Below are positions 36,628 to 46,185 of a DNA stretch of 64,000 nucleotides, one piece after another. The stretch covers positions 1-64,000 of the forward strand of contig JACDEE010000013.1 in the NCBI GenBank assembly GCA_013816585.1, in the 5' to 3' direction. The notes beneath the pieces were generated by a model. It was not told the origin of the DNA. It saw nothing but the letters and a program-made list of their open reading frames with translations, and ran no database searches. Within the stretch, counting starts at the first letter, position 1, and every line of letters begins with the position of its first letter. The position numbers were made by a program, and so were the translations under genes. Origin of the DNA: Sphingosinicella sp. (GTDB taxonomy: Bacteria > Pseudomonadota > Alphaproteobacteria > Sphingomonadales > Sphingomonadaceae).

Positions 36628-37766
36628 ATGAAGATCGGACGGATCGAGACATTCTACGTTCCCCCACGCTGGCTGTTCGTTCGCGTGGAGAGCGACGACG
36701 GAGCGGTCGGTTGGGGCGAAGCGAGCCTGGAAGGGCATGCCGAGGCGGTGGACGGCGCGTTCGAGGCGCTGAGGGATCGCTTCATCGGGCAGGATCCGCA
36801 TCGGATCGAGGATATCTGGCAGGTCGCCTATCGCGGCGGCTTCTACCGCGGCGGACCCGTCCTGATGTCCGCGCTGTCGGGGCTGGATCAGGCTTTGTGG
36901 GACCTGAAAGGCAAGACGCTGGGAATTCCCGCGTGGGAGATGCTGGGCGGCAAGGTCCGCGACAAGGTCCGCGCTTATGCCTGGATCGGTGGCGATCGGC
37001 CTGACGAAATCGGCGCTGCGGCCAAAGCAAGGGCCGAACAGGGTTTTTCGGCGGTCAAGATGAACGCGACGGCCGGCTGGACTGGATGGGTACGCCCAAA
37101 TTGTTCGACGAGGTGTTGGAGCGGGTTCGCGCCGCCCAGGAAGCCGGGATGGATGTGGGACTCGATTTTCATGGGCGCGTCCACCGGGCCATGGCCCGGC
37201 AATTGGTGAAGGTGCTGGAGCCGCTGGGACTGCTTTTCATCGAAGAACCCCTTTTGTCCGAAAATGCGGATTCGCTGCCGCACATTCTTGCCAATTGCAG
37301 CATACCTATCGCGCTGGGCGAACGGCTCTACAGCCGGTGGGATTTCAAGCCGATCTTCGAAGCCCGTGCGGTCGATATCATCCAGCCCGACCTCGCCCAT
37401 GCCGGCGGCCTGACGGAATGCAAGAAGATCGCCGCCATGGCCGAGGCCTATGACGTGGCGGTGGCGCCGCATTGCCCCCTGGGGCCGCTGGCGCTCGCCG
37501 CCTGCCTCCAGCTGGCGGCCTGTTCGCCCAATGTGGCGATCCAGGAAATATCGCTCGGCATCCACTATAATGTCGGCCACGACTTGCTGAGCTTCGTCAC
37601 CGACAAGGAAGTGCTTTCGCCCGTGCAAGGCTTCCTTCCAATCCCGGAGAAACCGGGCCTTGGAATCACGATCGACGAGGGTGCAGTCCGCGAAGCGCAC
37701 AAGGACCGGCACCGTTGGCGCAATCCGATCTGGCGCCTTCCGGACGGAAGCTTCGCCGAATGGTGA
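36628..37766 (+). pseudogene. dgoD: D-galactonate dehydratase, interrupted by a one-base deletion
   Basis: An enolase-superfamily sugar acid dehydratase with the N-terminal cap (FYVPPRWLFVRVESDDGAVG) and barrel in two frames. The first frame covers the cap and the catalytic Lys region as far as KMNATA; the reading then slips at about 37075 and the second frame continues with FDEVLERV. Metal ligands DFHGR, IEEP and GERL and the catalytic His (HCPLGP) are in the second frame. Restoring one base would give about 379 residues, the normal length. It may be a sequencing or assembly error or a real inactivation. The function would convert D-galactonate to 2-dehydro-3-deoxygalactonate. Confidence 0.85.
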
Positions 37767-37808
37767 GGCGCGAGAAGTGTTCCCTTGCCGTCAGGAAGGG
37801 CCGGGGGT

Positions 37809-38128
37809 CAGGCGACGATACGAAGTTTGCCCGATCGGCGCTCGGGAAGGGCGGAGACGCCCAATTCTTCCTGAAGTCTGGACAATTCGCGCTCACGGGA
37901 TTCGCGATAGGCGTCCGCATAACGCGCGTCGCATTCCATTTCCGCGGCGGTCTGTTCGCGAAAATAAGATATGCAAAGCTGCCGGCCGAAAATGTCATCG
38001 CCGCGCATCTTGACCTCGGCGCCGGCGGTAGCGGGAAGTCCGTCCCGAACCGCGACCAATTGTTCGATGAGCATATCGAGGGACGCATAGTCCTTTATCT
38101 CGATGAAATCCTTTACGCGCCTACTCAT
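37809..38128 (-). CDS. Small conserved hypothetical protein (106 aa)
   Basis: A soluble, helical 106-residue protein of unknown function: an N-terminal 'YASLDMLIEQLVAVRDGLP' helix, a beta segment (AEVKMRGDDIFGRQLCISYFREQTA) and a long charged helix rich in Arg and Glu to the end. It carries no domain that I know and lies convergent to the dehydratase gene. The frame is maintained with a good ATG and the composition is normal for the genome, so I regard it as a gene. Confidence 0.65.
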
Positions 38129-38250
38129 ATAGACCCCTCCGCATTCCCCGGAGTTGTACCTACCGTGCGTCGGATTCGCGGCGCAACAGTTAATCTACAT
38201 TTATCCCCAAGGAATTTGCCGGCTGGTGAAAATCGGCAACAGGGGTCAAT

Positions 38251-39147
38251 TTGTTCGTGACTCCTGAAGCACTTGTCGTCCTGAAGACGGGCGCTCTGGA
38301 GCTGGCGCTAAGCCCCCTCATGGGCGGAAGCATCACGCGGTTCGACCGGCAGGGCGGTGAAGGGCTCAACGCCATATTGAGAGGGTGTGAAGGGATCCCC
38401 CGCTCGATCCTCGATGCCGCGAATTTCCCGCTAGTGCCTTATGTGAACCGGATTCGGGCGGGACGCTTCGACTTTCGCGGGCGCGAAGTGCGGATCCTGC
38501 CCAATATGCCCGGCGATCCAAGCCCACTGCACGGCCAGGGGTGGCTTTCACCCTGGAGGGTGGAGGAGCGGGCGGAAAGCGAGGCGGAGCTCATTTTCCG
38601 CCATGAGGCCGCCGAATGGCCCTGGTCCTATGAGGCGAGGCAGATATTCAACCTGGACGATAGCGGCCTCAGCCTGCGCCTCGCCTGCCGCAATCTTTCC
38701 GACGAGCCCATGCCCTGCGGGCTCGGCCAGCACCCCTATTTCCCCTGCACCGCGGAGACGCAGATCGATACGCAGGTGAGCCACGCCTGGACGATCGACG
38801 AGCAGGTCCTTCCGATCGAAAAGGTACCGGCCACCGGCCTTTATGATTTATCCGACCGGCTGATATGTGGACAGGATCTGGACCACGGCTTTTCAGGATG
38901 GAACGGACGGGCGCGAATCCGGACGCCCGGCATTCCCTTCGAAATCATCATCTCCTCGCCCCAGGCCCGTTTCTTTCAACTCTACTCGCCGCCCGAGGGG
39001 GGCTTGTTCGTCGCCGAACCGGTAAGCCATGCCAATGCGGCGTTGAACGCTCCGGAAGCGCAATGGCCCGCGCTTGGCCTGGCCGTGCTGGAACCCGAGG
39101 AGGAAATGATCCTCGACATGCGGATCGACGTTCGCGAGGTGGCATAA
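38251..39147 (+). CDS. Aldose 1-epimerase (mutarotase) family protein
   Basis: A 298-residue beta-sandwich of the galactose mutarotase family. Visible hallmarks are the NRIRAG segment, HGQGWLSPW with its first catalytic His (about 90), GLGQHPYF with the second His (about 158), and an Asp/Glu-rich end (LEPEEEMIL). It interconverts alpha- and beta-anomers so that beta-D-galactose is available for dehydrogenase. Start is TTG 5-6 bases after AGGGG; GTG two codons later is also possible. Confidence 0.87.
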   Translation: MFVTPEALVVLKTGALELALSPLMGGSITRFDRQGGEGLNAILRGCEGIPRSILDAANFPLVPYVNRIRAGRFDFRGREVRILPNMPGDPSPLHGQGWLSPWRVEERAESEAELIFRHEAAEWPWSYEARQIFNLDDSGLSLRLACRNLSDEPMPCGLGQHPYFPCTAETQIDTQVSHAWTIDEQVLPIEKVPATGLYDLSDRLICGQDLDHGFSGWNGRARIRTPGIPFEIIISSPQARFFQLYSPPEGGLFVAEPVSHANAALNAPEAQWPALGLAVLEPEEEMILDMRIDVREVA

Positions 39148-39243
39148 GCGAAGACCGGCCCCCAGCCCGGTAGCGCCGGCCGTCATTAGCCCCTATTCCT
39201 GTCCGTCCGGGGCCCAATGTCCGGATGGGTGGACGATAAAAGC

Positions 39244-40128
39244 ATGGATCTGAACCAGACGCGAGTATTCGTCGAAGTCGTTCGAACGGGCGGCTTTGCC
39301 GCGGCAGCCAGGCGGCTAAGTATTCCCAAATCGACCGTGAGCGCGCGGATCCAGGCGCTGGAAGAGCGGCTAGGCGCGCAGTTGCTGAAGCGATCGACCC
39401 GGCAATTGTCGCTGACCGCTGAAGGGAGCACCTATTTCGAAGCCGTCGCCGGCGCGGTCGACGCCCTGGTGGATGCCGAGGCAGCGACCACCGCGCAGGA
39501 TGGCGTGCTGTCGGGCAAGATACGCTTTACCGCCCCGCTCGAATTTCCGCGGGATGCCATCACCAGCGCACTTTCGAATTTCGTGAGGCTGCATCCGCGG
39601 GTGAAATTCGACGTCATTCTCACCAATCGTCCGCTCGACCTGGTGGCGGAGAATATCGATCTCGCGCTGCGGGGCGGAGAGCCGAGCGGCGCGGGCCATA
39701 TCATCCGCAAGGTCGGTCAGATTTCCTTCGGCCTCTATGCCAGCCCGCAATATATCGAACGCTGCGGCCGGCCCGAAACGGTCAGCGAGCTGGAAAAGCA
39801 CGATCTTCTGCTCTTCTCTTCTCCCTCGTCCAGCCGAATGCTCCATAATTCCCATCCGGTAGAAGCGATCGAGCCCCGCATCAGCGTGGATAATTTCGCC
39901 TTCCTGCGGCGCCTGGCGATCAGCGGAGCGGGGATCGCCGCCATGCCGCATGTGCTGGTCGCGCATGAAGTGGCGGCTGGCCGGCTGGAACGCGTGCTGG
40001 AATGCTGGACCGGCGAGCCTTCCTCCCTGTTCCTGGTTTTCCCATCGCGCAGGGACATGACGCCGCGCGTCAAGGCCTTTGCCGATCATCTGGTCGCGGC
40101 GCTTGGGCCCTGGCAAACATCCATCTGA
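39244..40128 (+). CDS. LysR-family transcriptional regulator
   Basis: A 294-residue LTTR with an N-terminal winged helix-turn-helix (residues 1-60, RTGGFAAAARRLSIPKSTVSARIQALEERLG) and a periplasmic-binding-like effector domain (about 90-290). It is at the end of the galactose cluster and its immediate neighbour is the decarboxylase gene, so it could control either. An effector such as galactonate is a guess. The ATG chosen starts at MDLNQTRVF, the family norm. Confidence 0.87.
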   Translation: MDLNQTRVFVEVVRTGGFAAAARRLSIPKSTVSARIQALEERLGAQLLKRSTRQLSLTAEGSTYFEAVAGAVDALVDAEAATTAQDGVLSGKIRFTAPLEFPRDAITSALSNFVRLHPRVKFDVILTNRPLDLVAENIDLALRGGEPSGAGHIIRKVGQISFGLYASPQYIERCGRPETVSELEKHDLLLFSSPSSSRMLHNSHPVEAIEPRISVDNFAFLRRLAISGAGIAAMPHVLVAHEVAAGRLERVLECWTGEPSSLFLVFPSRRDMTPRVKAFADHLVAALGPWQTSI

Positions 40129-40222
40129 TTGGCTGTCCATGTGATTGGACACTGAGGCCCGGAATGCCCCTCTAGTCGAACGATGAAGTCCGGCGCATTG
40201 GGTCCCCGACAAAAAGGGGCGA

Positions 40223-41599
40223 ATGATGGACGAGGTATTGTTCGACGACGCGCATGAGCGGGCCAGCCGCTATGTCGGCGAAATATTCGGCCGGCGGGTT
40301 TTCCCGGATGCCGAGGCCTTGTCCGGCCTCGCCGCCTTTGACGAGGCGCTGCCCGACCGCCCGACCGACGCACTCGCGACCATCCGCCTGCTCGATACCG
40401 CCGGCAGCCCGGCCACCGTCGCCACCACCGGCGGGCGCTATTTCGGCTTCGTGACCGGCGGAAGCCTGCCCGTCGCCACCGCCGCCGAATGGATCGCGAC
40501 CGGCTGGGATCAGAATGGCGCTATGCCGGTCATGTCGCCCGCCGCCACCGCGATAGAAGCCGTCGCGGGACGCTGGGTGCGGGAGATATTGGGCCTGCCG
40601 GGCGACGCCGTGACGGGGTTCGTTTCCGGCGCGAGCATGGGCAATCTGGTGGGCCTGGCGGCGGCGCGGACTCATTTGCTGAAGCGCACCGGTTACGATG
40701 TCGAGGCGCAGGGCATGTTCGGCGCTCCCCCTATCCGCATCGTGGCGGGCGGGGAAGTCCATTCCAGCCTGATGAAAATGGTCGGGATATTGGGTTTCGG
40801 CCGCGACCGGGTGGAACTGGTGGCAACGGACGATCAGGGCCGGATGCGCCCGGATCGCCTGCCCGCCCTCGACGCACTCACCATGCTCTGCCTCCAGGCG
40901 GGCAATGTGAATAGCGGTGCCTTCGATCCTTTCCCGGAACTCATTGGCTAAGCGCGCGAGGCCGGGGCGTGGGTCCATGTCGATGGTGCCTTCGGCCTCT
41001 GGGCGGCGGCGAGCCCTGTTCATGCTGCTCTGACCGAGGGCGTCGCCGATGCCGACAGCTGGGCGACCGACGGCCATAAGTGGCTGAACGTCCCTTATGA
41101 TTGCGGGATGATAATCTGCCGCCATCCCGAGGCGTTGCGCGGCGCGATGGGGGTTGCGGCGGCCTATCTGCCCGCCAGCGAAGAAATTCCGATGAGGGAT
41201 CTTACTCCGGAGCTTTCACGCCGGGCGCGCGGAATTGCCGCCTGGGCGGCGCTTCGCACGCTCGGGCGCCGCGGCGTCGCCGAACTGGTCGAACGCTGCT
41301 GTGCCCATGCGGCGCGGCTGGCCGAGGGGCTGGAGGCGATCGGCTTCGAAATCCACAATGACGTCGTGCTCAATCAGATCGTGGCGACGATCGGCGACGC
41401 CGCCTTTACCGAAGCCATTCGAAAGCGGGTCGAGGAAGATGGCGGCTGCTGGTTCGGCTCTACCCATTGGCAGGGCCGGCCCGCGGTGCGCTTCAGCATT
41501 TCGAGCTGGGCCACCACAGGCCGCGATATCGAACAGTCGCTGGAAGCGATCGAACGCGCCGTGACCATCGTTTTTGCGGGGCAAAGGGTATCGGGTTAG
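40223..41599 (+). pseudogene. Group II PLP-dependent decarboxylase/aminotransferase-like gene with an in-frame stop
   Basis: The reading frame codes a 458-residue PLP enzyme of the aromatic-L-amino-acid/glutamate decarboxylase type, but codon 243 is TAA. The same frame continues without a shift, and the catalytic Lys286 (DGHKWLNVP) and the C-terminal domain lie after the stop. The segments before (GGRYFGFVTGGSLP, GFVSGASMGNLVGLA) and after (HVDGAFGLWAA) fit together seamlessly. A single substitution, for example CAA to TAA, explains it. It might be an error in the sequence, a dead gene, or readthrough. Confidence 0.87.
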
Positions 41600-42222
41600 A
41601 GATCTTCTGGCTGGGCATCGGACGAGCGAGGTCGCTCCAGAAGACCCTCCAGCAACGCCTTGAAGGCGGGGATCGCCTGATGAGAGATAGAGGCCGGATC
41701 CTCGGCATTGGCGATCCACAAGGCCGCGACCGTCGATGCGCCCGAGATCAGGCGCGCGCCGCCGCCAGCGTCGATATCGTTTCTGACGACGCCATCCAAC
41801 TGCAGCTGTTCCAGATTGGCTCGGATAGCGGCGATGCAGCCATTGGCGCTGGGCCAGCTCGACGGATCGCCCAGTACAGCTGGCCCATCGCGCAACAGGA
41901 TACGTTGGATCTCGGGTTCCAGGGCCATTTCGACGTAACCGATATTTTCCTCGACGAAGCCGTTCCATCGGGTCGCGGCGGCAGCGGAAATGCCGGTCAA
42001 TCGCTCCGCCATCTCGCCATCGATCTGAAGGATAACGGCTTCGAACAGTCCCTTCTTGTCACCGAAATGATGATAAAGCGCGCCGCGGGTAAGGCCAGCC
42101 TCCGCCGTTAGATCGTCCATCGAAGTTTCGGCAAAACCCAGTTTGCCAAACGACTTGCGCGCCGCAGCGATAAGCTTGGCCCGGGTTTCGGCGATCATTT
42201 GAGGTCGTGATCTTCGCGACAT
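41596..42222 (-). CDS. TetR-family transcriptional repressor
   Basis: A 208-residue TetR regulator. The DNA-binding domain is residues 1-55 (SFGKLGFAETSMDDLTAEAGLTRGALYHHFGDKKGLFEAV), followed by a helical ligand-binding domain. The gene is divergent from an MFS transporter gene with two palindromes between them that it most likely binds, so it would repress the transporter and itself. An ATG 12 bases upstream (MEFP-) is possible. Confidence 0.9.
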   Translation of the reverse strand: MSRRSRPQMIAETRAKLIAAARKSFGKLGFAETSMDDLTAEAGLTRGALYHHFGDKKGLFEAVILQIDGEMAERLTGISAAAATRWNGFVEENIGYVEMALEPEIQRILLRDGPAVLGDPSSWPSANGCIAAIRANLEQLQLDGVVRNDIDAGGGARLISGASTVAALWIANAEDPASISHQAIPAFKALLEGLLERPRSSDAQPEDL

Positions 42223-42250
42223 TGGAAATTCCATTAGGGCAAGATATTGA

Positions 42251-42266
42251 TATACGTCCCGTATGT
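42251..42266. promoter_or_regulatory. Candidate TetR operator 1 (imperfect)
   Basis: TATACG-TCC-CGTATGT. The right half is identical to that of operator 2 and the left half is a near-copy, with a three-base centre. The centre lies 30 bp from the centre of operator 2, about three helical turns. Confidence 0.6.
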
Positions 42267-42279
42267 CACTATCTCCCCG

Positions 42280-42296
42280 ACATACGAAGCGTATGT
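42280..42296. promoter_or_regulatory. Candidate TetR operator 2 (perfect palindrome)
   Basis: ACATACG-AAG-CGTATGT: 7-bp half-sites with a three-base centre, in the gap between the tetR-like and transporter genes. It is the stronger of the two sites. Confidence 0.75.
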
Positions 42297-42337
42297 AATA
42301 CATCGCGGTGCTGATGCCAATATCTGGAGGCGAGACC

Positions 42338-43552
42338 ATGTCCAATCCGTATCGCGCAATCTTTCGCCCGCCCGGAACCAAGGGATTCGCCGCTGCCGGC
42401 TTCGTCGCTCGCCTGCCCATCGCCATGGCTCCGATCGGCATCGTGACCATGTTGCCCCAGACCCACGGCGGATACTGGCTCGCGGGAGCCGTCGCAGCCA
42501 CATTCACGCTCACCAATGCTGTCGCCGCGCCGCAAATTTCCCGCTTCATCGACCGGTTCGGGCAGGCCCGGATCCTGACGCCAACGGCGTTCGTCTCGGT
42601 TCTGGCTTTTGCAACCCTGATCCTCGCCGCCCGTTTCGGCTGGCCGGCCTGGACCCTGTTCGTTTCAGCGTTGCTGGCCGCCGCCATGCCCAGCATATCA
42701 GCCATGGTCCGGGCTCGCTGGACGGCCGTCTTCCGCGACCAGCCGGAATTGGCCACCGCCTTCGCCTTCGAATCGGTTGCTGACGAACTGGTCTATATTG
42801 CCGGGGCCTCACTGTCGGTCGGCCTCAGCGTCAGCTTGTTTCCCGAAGCCGGGCTTGTTGCTTCCACCCTTTTCCTCACGACCGGTATGGTCGCTTTCGT
42901 GCTTCAGCGCGGGACCGAGCCCGAGGTTCGGGCTCCCGAAGCCGGTGCGCGCCGATCCGCGATAAGCTTGCGGCCGGTCCAGTTGATCACGGCTTCGCTC
43001 ATCTTCGTCGGCGTAATCTTCGCCACGGCCGAGGTGGTCACCGTCGCGCTGACCAGACAGCTGGGCCAGCCGGACGCAGCCACCCTGGTGATCGGGCTTT
43101 ATGCGGCGGGCTCTTTCGTGGTGGGGCTCATTTTTGGCGCGCTATCACCGAAGCTCCCTCTGGAACGCCAGTTTCTCGCAGCGCTTCTCATTCTCCTCCT
43201 CAGCACCTTGCCGCTTTTGCTGGCCGGCAGCGTGACCGCGCTGGCCGGGGCGATTTTCCTGAGCGGCGTGGCAATCTCGCCGACCCTGATTACCGCTTTC
43301 GGATTGATCGAACGGCGCGTACCGCCCGCGGCGCTGACCGAGGGCATCACATGGGTAATGACAGGTGTGGGCATCGGAATGGCCCTGGGCGCCTTCGTGG
43401 CCGGATGGGTGGTCGATAATTTCGGTGCGCGGAACGGTTTCTGGGTGTCGGTAGCCGCCGCCGCTTTGGCCCTGTTGATTCCCTTTTTGGGTCACCGCGT
43501 TCTGGCGGAGGGTCGATCAGGAGCTTCGCCCAGGCAACAGGCGTCCGCCTAG
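42338..43552 (+). CDS. MFS transporter controlled by the divergent TetR regulator
   Basis: A 404-residue major facilitator with about 12 hydrophobic segments, including FVARLPIAMAPIGIVTML and SRFIDRFGQAR, the motif A region. GGAGG is seven bases upstream of the ATG; upstream in-frame codons are not supported. The TetR neighbour and the two palindromes suggest an efflux pump induced by its substrate, though the compound is unknown. The gene ends four bases inside the following convergent gene. Confidence 0.87.
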   Translation: MSNPYRAIFRPPGTKGFAAAGFVARLPIAMAPIGIVTMLPQTHGGYWLAGAVAATFTLTNAVAAPQISRFIDRFGQARILTPTAFVSVLAFATLILAARFGWPAWTLFVSALLAAAMPSISAMVRARWTAVFRDQPELATAFAFESVADELVYIAGASLSVGLSVSLFPEAGLVASTLFLTTGMVAFVLQRGTEPEVRAPEAGARRSAISLRPVQLITASLIFVGVIFATAEVVTVALTRQLGQPDAATLVIGLYAAGSFVVGLIFGALSPKLPLERQFLAALLILLLSTLPLLLAGSVTALAGAIFLSGVAISPTLITAFGLIERRVPPAALTEGITWVMTGVGIGMALGAFVAGWVVDNFGARNGFWVSVAAAALALLIPFLGHRVLAEGRSGASPRQQASA

Positions 43553-44049
43553 AGGTAATCGCGCAGTTGCCGCCAGGCTTGCAGCTTTCGGTCGAACGAT
43601 AAAGTGAAGGCGGGGCTGCTGGAGGGAAGCGCGACGCGATCGAACCCGCCGTCCGTGCCCAGCGCCTTGCCGGCGATGCGCGCCGAAGTGCCTCCATTGA
43701 ACGCGATCGCGCGCAATTCCGGCAGCCGGGCGACCAGACCGGCAAGCTCGTTGGAGACATGCCCGCGTATCGCGCCATCAAGGCTGCCATCGCGCGAGGC
43801 GGAAGCGACCGCATCCCAAAGGCCGACCTTTGTCGCCAGCAGCGCGGCGAGCCGCGCCTCATAATCAAGCAGCACCAGACCCACCCCCACCACTTCACTC
43901 ATCAGCCGCCAGAACTGGTTGCGCGGATTGGCATAATATTGCCCCCGGGCGAGCGATTCCTCACCCGGCAGGCTTCCCAGCACCAGCAAGCGGACATGCT
44001 CGTCAACGAGGGGCGGGAAGGAGCGTTTTATCTGGAGAGATTGGGACAT
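43549..44049 (-). CDS. DNA-deoxyinosine glycosylase (uracil-DNA glycosylase superfamily)
   Basis: A 166-residue single-domain glycosylase of the UDG superfamily, close to the hypoxanthine/deoxyinosine glycosylase group. The signature is GSLPGEESLARGQYYANPRNQFW (about residues 22-44), where the Asn-containing 'ANPRNQFW' segment binds the base, and the second motif is in FNGGTSA and LPSSSPA. It removes hypoxanthine that results from adenine deamination. The ATG at MSQSLQIKR is chosen because family similarity starts there. Confidence 0.85.
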   Translation of the reverse strand: MSQSLQIKRSFPPLVDEHVRLLVLGSLPGEESLARGQYYANPRNQFWRLMSEVVGVGLVLLDYEARLAALLATKVGLWDAVASASRDGSLDGAIRGHVSNELAGLVARLPELRAIAFNGGTSARIAGKALGTDGGFDRVALPSSSPAFTLSFDRKLQAWRQLRDYL

Positions 44050-44101
44050 AGAACGGATCCCCTGCGCGGATCCCACAAAGCGCCGCTTCATGGGGGATCC
44101 G

Positions 44102-44176
44102 TGGTGACCCCTACGGGAATCGAACCCGTGTTTCAGCCGTGAAAGGGCCGCGTCCTAACCGCTAGACGAAGGGGCC
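44102..44176 (-). tRNA. tRNA-Glu (anticodon TTC)
   Basis: The minus strand folds into a complete cloverleaf: acceptor GGCCCCT with AGGGGTC, D-arm, anticodon stem with TTC in the loop (CTTTCAC), and T-arm GGGTTCGATTCCC. The CCA end is encoded in the DNA (44102-44104). The tRNA is between a DNA glycosylase and recJ, transcribed in the same direction as both. Confidence 0.96.
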
Positions 44177-44283
44177 AAACCTGTTCGGTTGCGGGGATGG
44201 CGCTTAGGTGAGCCGGTCGCGCCGGTCAAGGCGCTAGTCGCCCTCCGCCGACATTCCAGCGATGCTCCGCATCGCCGGATCCT

Positions 44284-46083
44284 TTAAGTCGGCTCCGCCC
44301 AGGCGGCATCTTCCAGATGGATTTCAGCCGAAGGGCGGTCGCCCCAATCGTCGCGCTTGATCCGGCCGGCGATCCAGAGCTTACGATGCGAGGGCGCGGC
44401 CAGCATCGCTTCGCCCAAAGGACTATCGGCCATTCGAAAGGCAATCGCCTTGATCCGGCGCCCGTCATCGCCCGCCACGATCAGCCGTAAATGATTTTGC
44501 CCCACCACATCGGCCTTGATGATACGGACCGGGCCGGCGACGACGCGCGGCGCCGGCCAGCCCGCGCCATAAGGCCCGCCCGCCTCCAACGCGTCGCACA
44601 GATCGGGGCAGACCCCGCCGGGCGCAAGCACGGCATCGAGCAGCAAGGCGCGGCCATCCCGCCCCCGGCTGATGTCGGAAGAAAGCCGCTCCTCCAGGAA
44701 ATCGGTGAGCGCTTCGATCTTGTCGCGCGTCACGGTCAGCCCGGCCGCCATGGCATGGCCGCCGCCGGCGATCAGCAGGCCCTGATCCTTGGCGGCAAGC
44801 ACCGCCGCGCCGAGATCGACGCCGGCGATCGAACGGCCCGATCCCTTGCCGATCCCATCCCCGTCGAGCGCAATGACGATCGCGGGCCGGCCGAGTTTTT
44901 CCTTCAGTCGCCCGGCGACGATGCCGATCACCCCGGGATGCCAGCCTTCGGCCGCCACCAAAGCCACCGCCCGGTTACCCTGCGCCTTGGCAAGTTCTTC
45001 CGCCCTTTCGCAAACCATCGTCTCGATCGCGCGGCGTTCGAGGTTGAGCCGTTCAAGTTCCTCCGAAATCTCGCGCGCCTCTTCCGGATCATCGGTGGTG
45101 AGCAGGCGCACGCCGAGATCCGACTTCCCGACCCTGCCGCCGGCATTGATCCGCGGGCCCAACGCGAAGCCGAGATCGGTGCAGCTGGGCGCTTTGGTGA
45201 GGCGCGCCACGTCCATCAAGGCGGCGAGGCCCACATTGCGGCGTGTGGCCATGATCTTCAGCCCTTGCGTCACGAAGGCGCGGTTGAGCCCGCGAAGCTG
45301 GGCGACGTCCGCGACCGTGCCCAGGGCAACGACATCGAGCAGATCGACCAGCCGCGGTTCGGGCCGGTCGGCGAAGAAGCCGCGGGCCCGCAGGGTGCGG
45401 ACCAGCGCCGCGCCCAGCAGGAAGCACATGCCGACGGCCGCGAGATGACCGTGCGAGGCGGCTTCCTCCTCCTCGTCGAGACGGTTGGGATTGACCAGCG
45501 CATGCGCCACCGGGAGCGCGCTCGCACATTTATGATGATCGACCACGATCACATCGACGCCCGCCGCTTTGGCCATTTCCAGAGCTTCGAACGCCTGCGC
45601 GCCGCAATCGACCGTGACGATCAGCTTCGCGCCGCCCTCGGCGATCCTGACCAGAGCTTCGCCCGAGGGACCATAGCCTTCCATCAGGCGATCGGGGATA
45701 TAGGCCTCCGGGGAACAGCCGAAGCCGCGAAGCAGGCGGATCAGAAGCGCGGCCGAGGTCGCACCGTCGACGTCATAATCGCCGAATATGGTGACCTTCT
45801 CCTTGGCCTCCACGGCGTCCGCGAGCCGCTCCGAAGCAATATCCATGTCGCGGAAGATGGAAGGGTCGGGCATGAATTCGCGGATGGTCGGGGCGCGATG
45901 GCGCTCGATCTCGGACCGGATCACGCCGCGGGCCATCAGCAATTGAGCGACGAGGTCGTCGGGCACGAAACCCGCATCGGCGGTGTCGGAAGCCGAACCC
46001 CGCCAACGCCAGGGCTGACCGAGGATCGAATGCGAAACGCCGCACACAGGGACGAAATCGATCGGGGGGGCCGGAATGTTCAC
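44284..46083 (-). CDS. recJ: Single-stranded-DNA-specific exonuclease RecJ
   Basis: A 599-residue DHH-family 5'-3' exonuclease for recombination and mismatch repair. Catalytic motifs: FGDYDVDGATSAA (DHH motif I region, about 100-112), VTVDCGAQA, VDHHK (DHH core) and GGRVGKSDLG; the C-terminal DHHA1 domain has GGGHAMAAGL. It is 102 bases from glpX on the same strand. Confidence 0.95.
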   Translation of the reverse strand: MNIPAPPIDFVPVCGVSHSILGQPWRWRGSASDTADAGFVPDDLVAQLLMARGVIRSEIERHRAPTIREFMPDPSIFRDMDIASERLADAVEAKEKVTIFGDYDVDGATSAALLIRLLRGFGCSPEAYIPDRLMEGYGPSGEALVRIAEGGAKLIVTVDCGAQAFEALEMAKAAGVDVIVVDHHKCASALPVAHALVNPNRLDEEEEAASHGHLAAVGMCFLLGAALVRTLRARGFFADRPEPRLVDLLDVVALGTVADVAQLRGLNRAFVTQGLKIMATRRNVGLAALMDVARLTKAPSCTDLGFALGPRINAGGRVGKSDLGVRLLTTDDPEEAREISEELERLNLERRAIETMVCERAEELAKAQGNRAVALVAAEGWHPGVIGIVAGRLKEKLGRPAIVIALDGDGIGKGSGRSIAGVDLGAAVLAAKDQGLLIAGGGHAMAAGLTVTRDKIEALTDFLEERLSSDISRGRDGRALLLDAVLAPGGVCPDLCDALEAGGPYGAGWPAPRVVAGPVRIIKADVVGQNHLRLIVAGDDGRRIKAIAFRMADSPLGEAMLAAPSHRKLWIAGRIKRDDWGDRPSAEIHLEDAAWAEPT

Positions 46084-46185
46084 GCCGTCCCCTGTAAGCC
46101 ATTCCGGCGCCGGCGTGAATCCGGCGGCCCAAAAAGATGTGGATTGATCAAAAGGAGCGGACGGCCCCCCGGTGTGGCGATCCGA

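Noticed and set aside
40949-41108. Frameshift in the PLP decarboxylase gene
   Set aside because: The frame on both sides of the stop is the same; the defect is a nonsense codon, not an indel.
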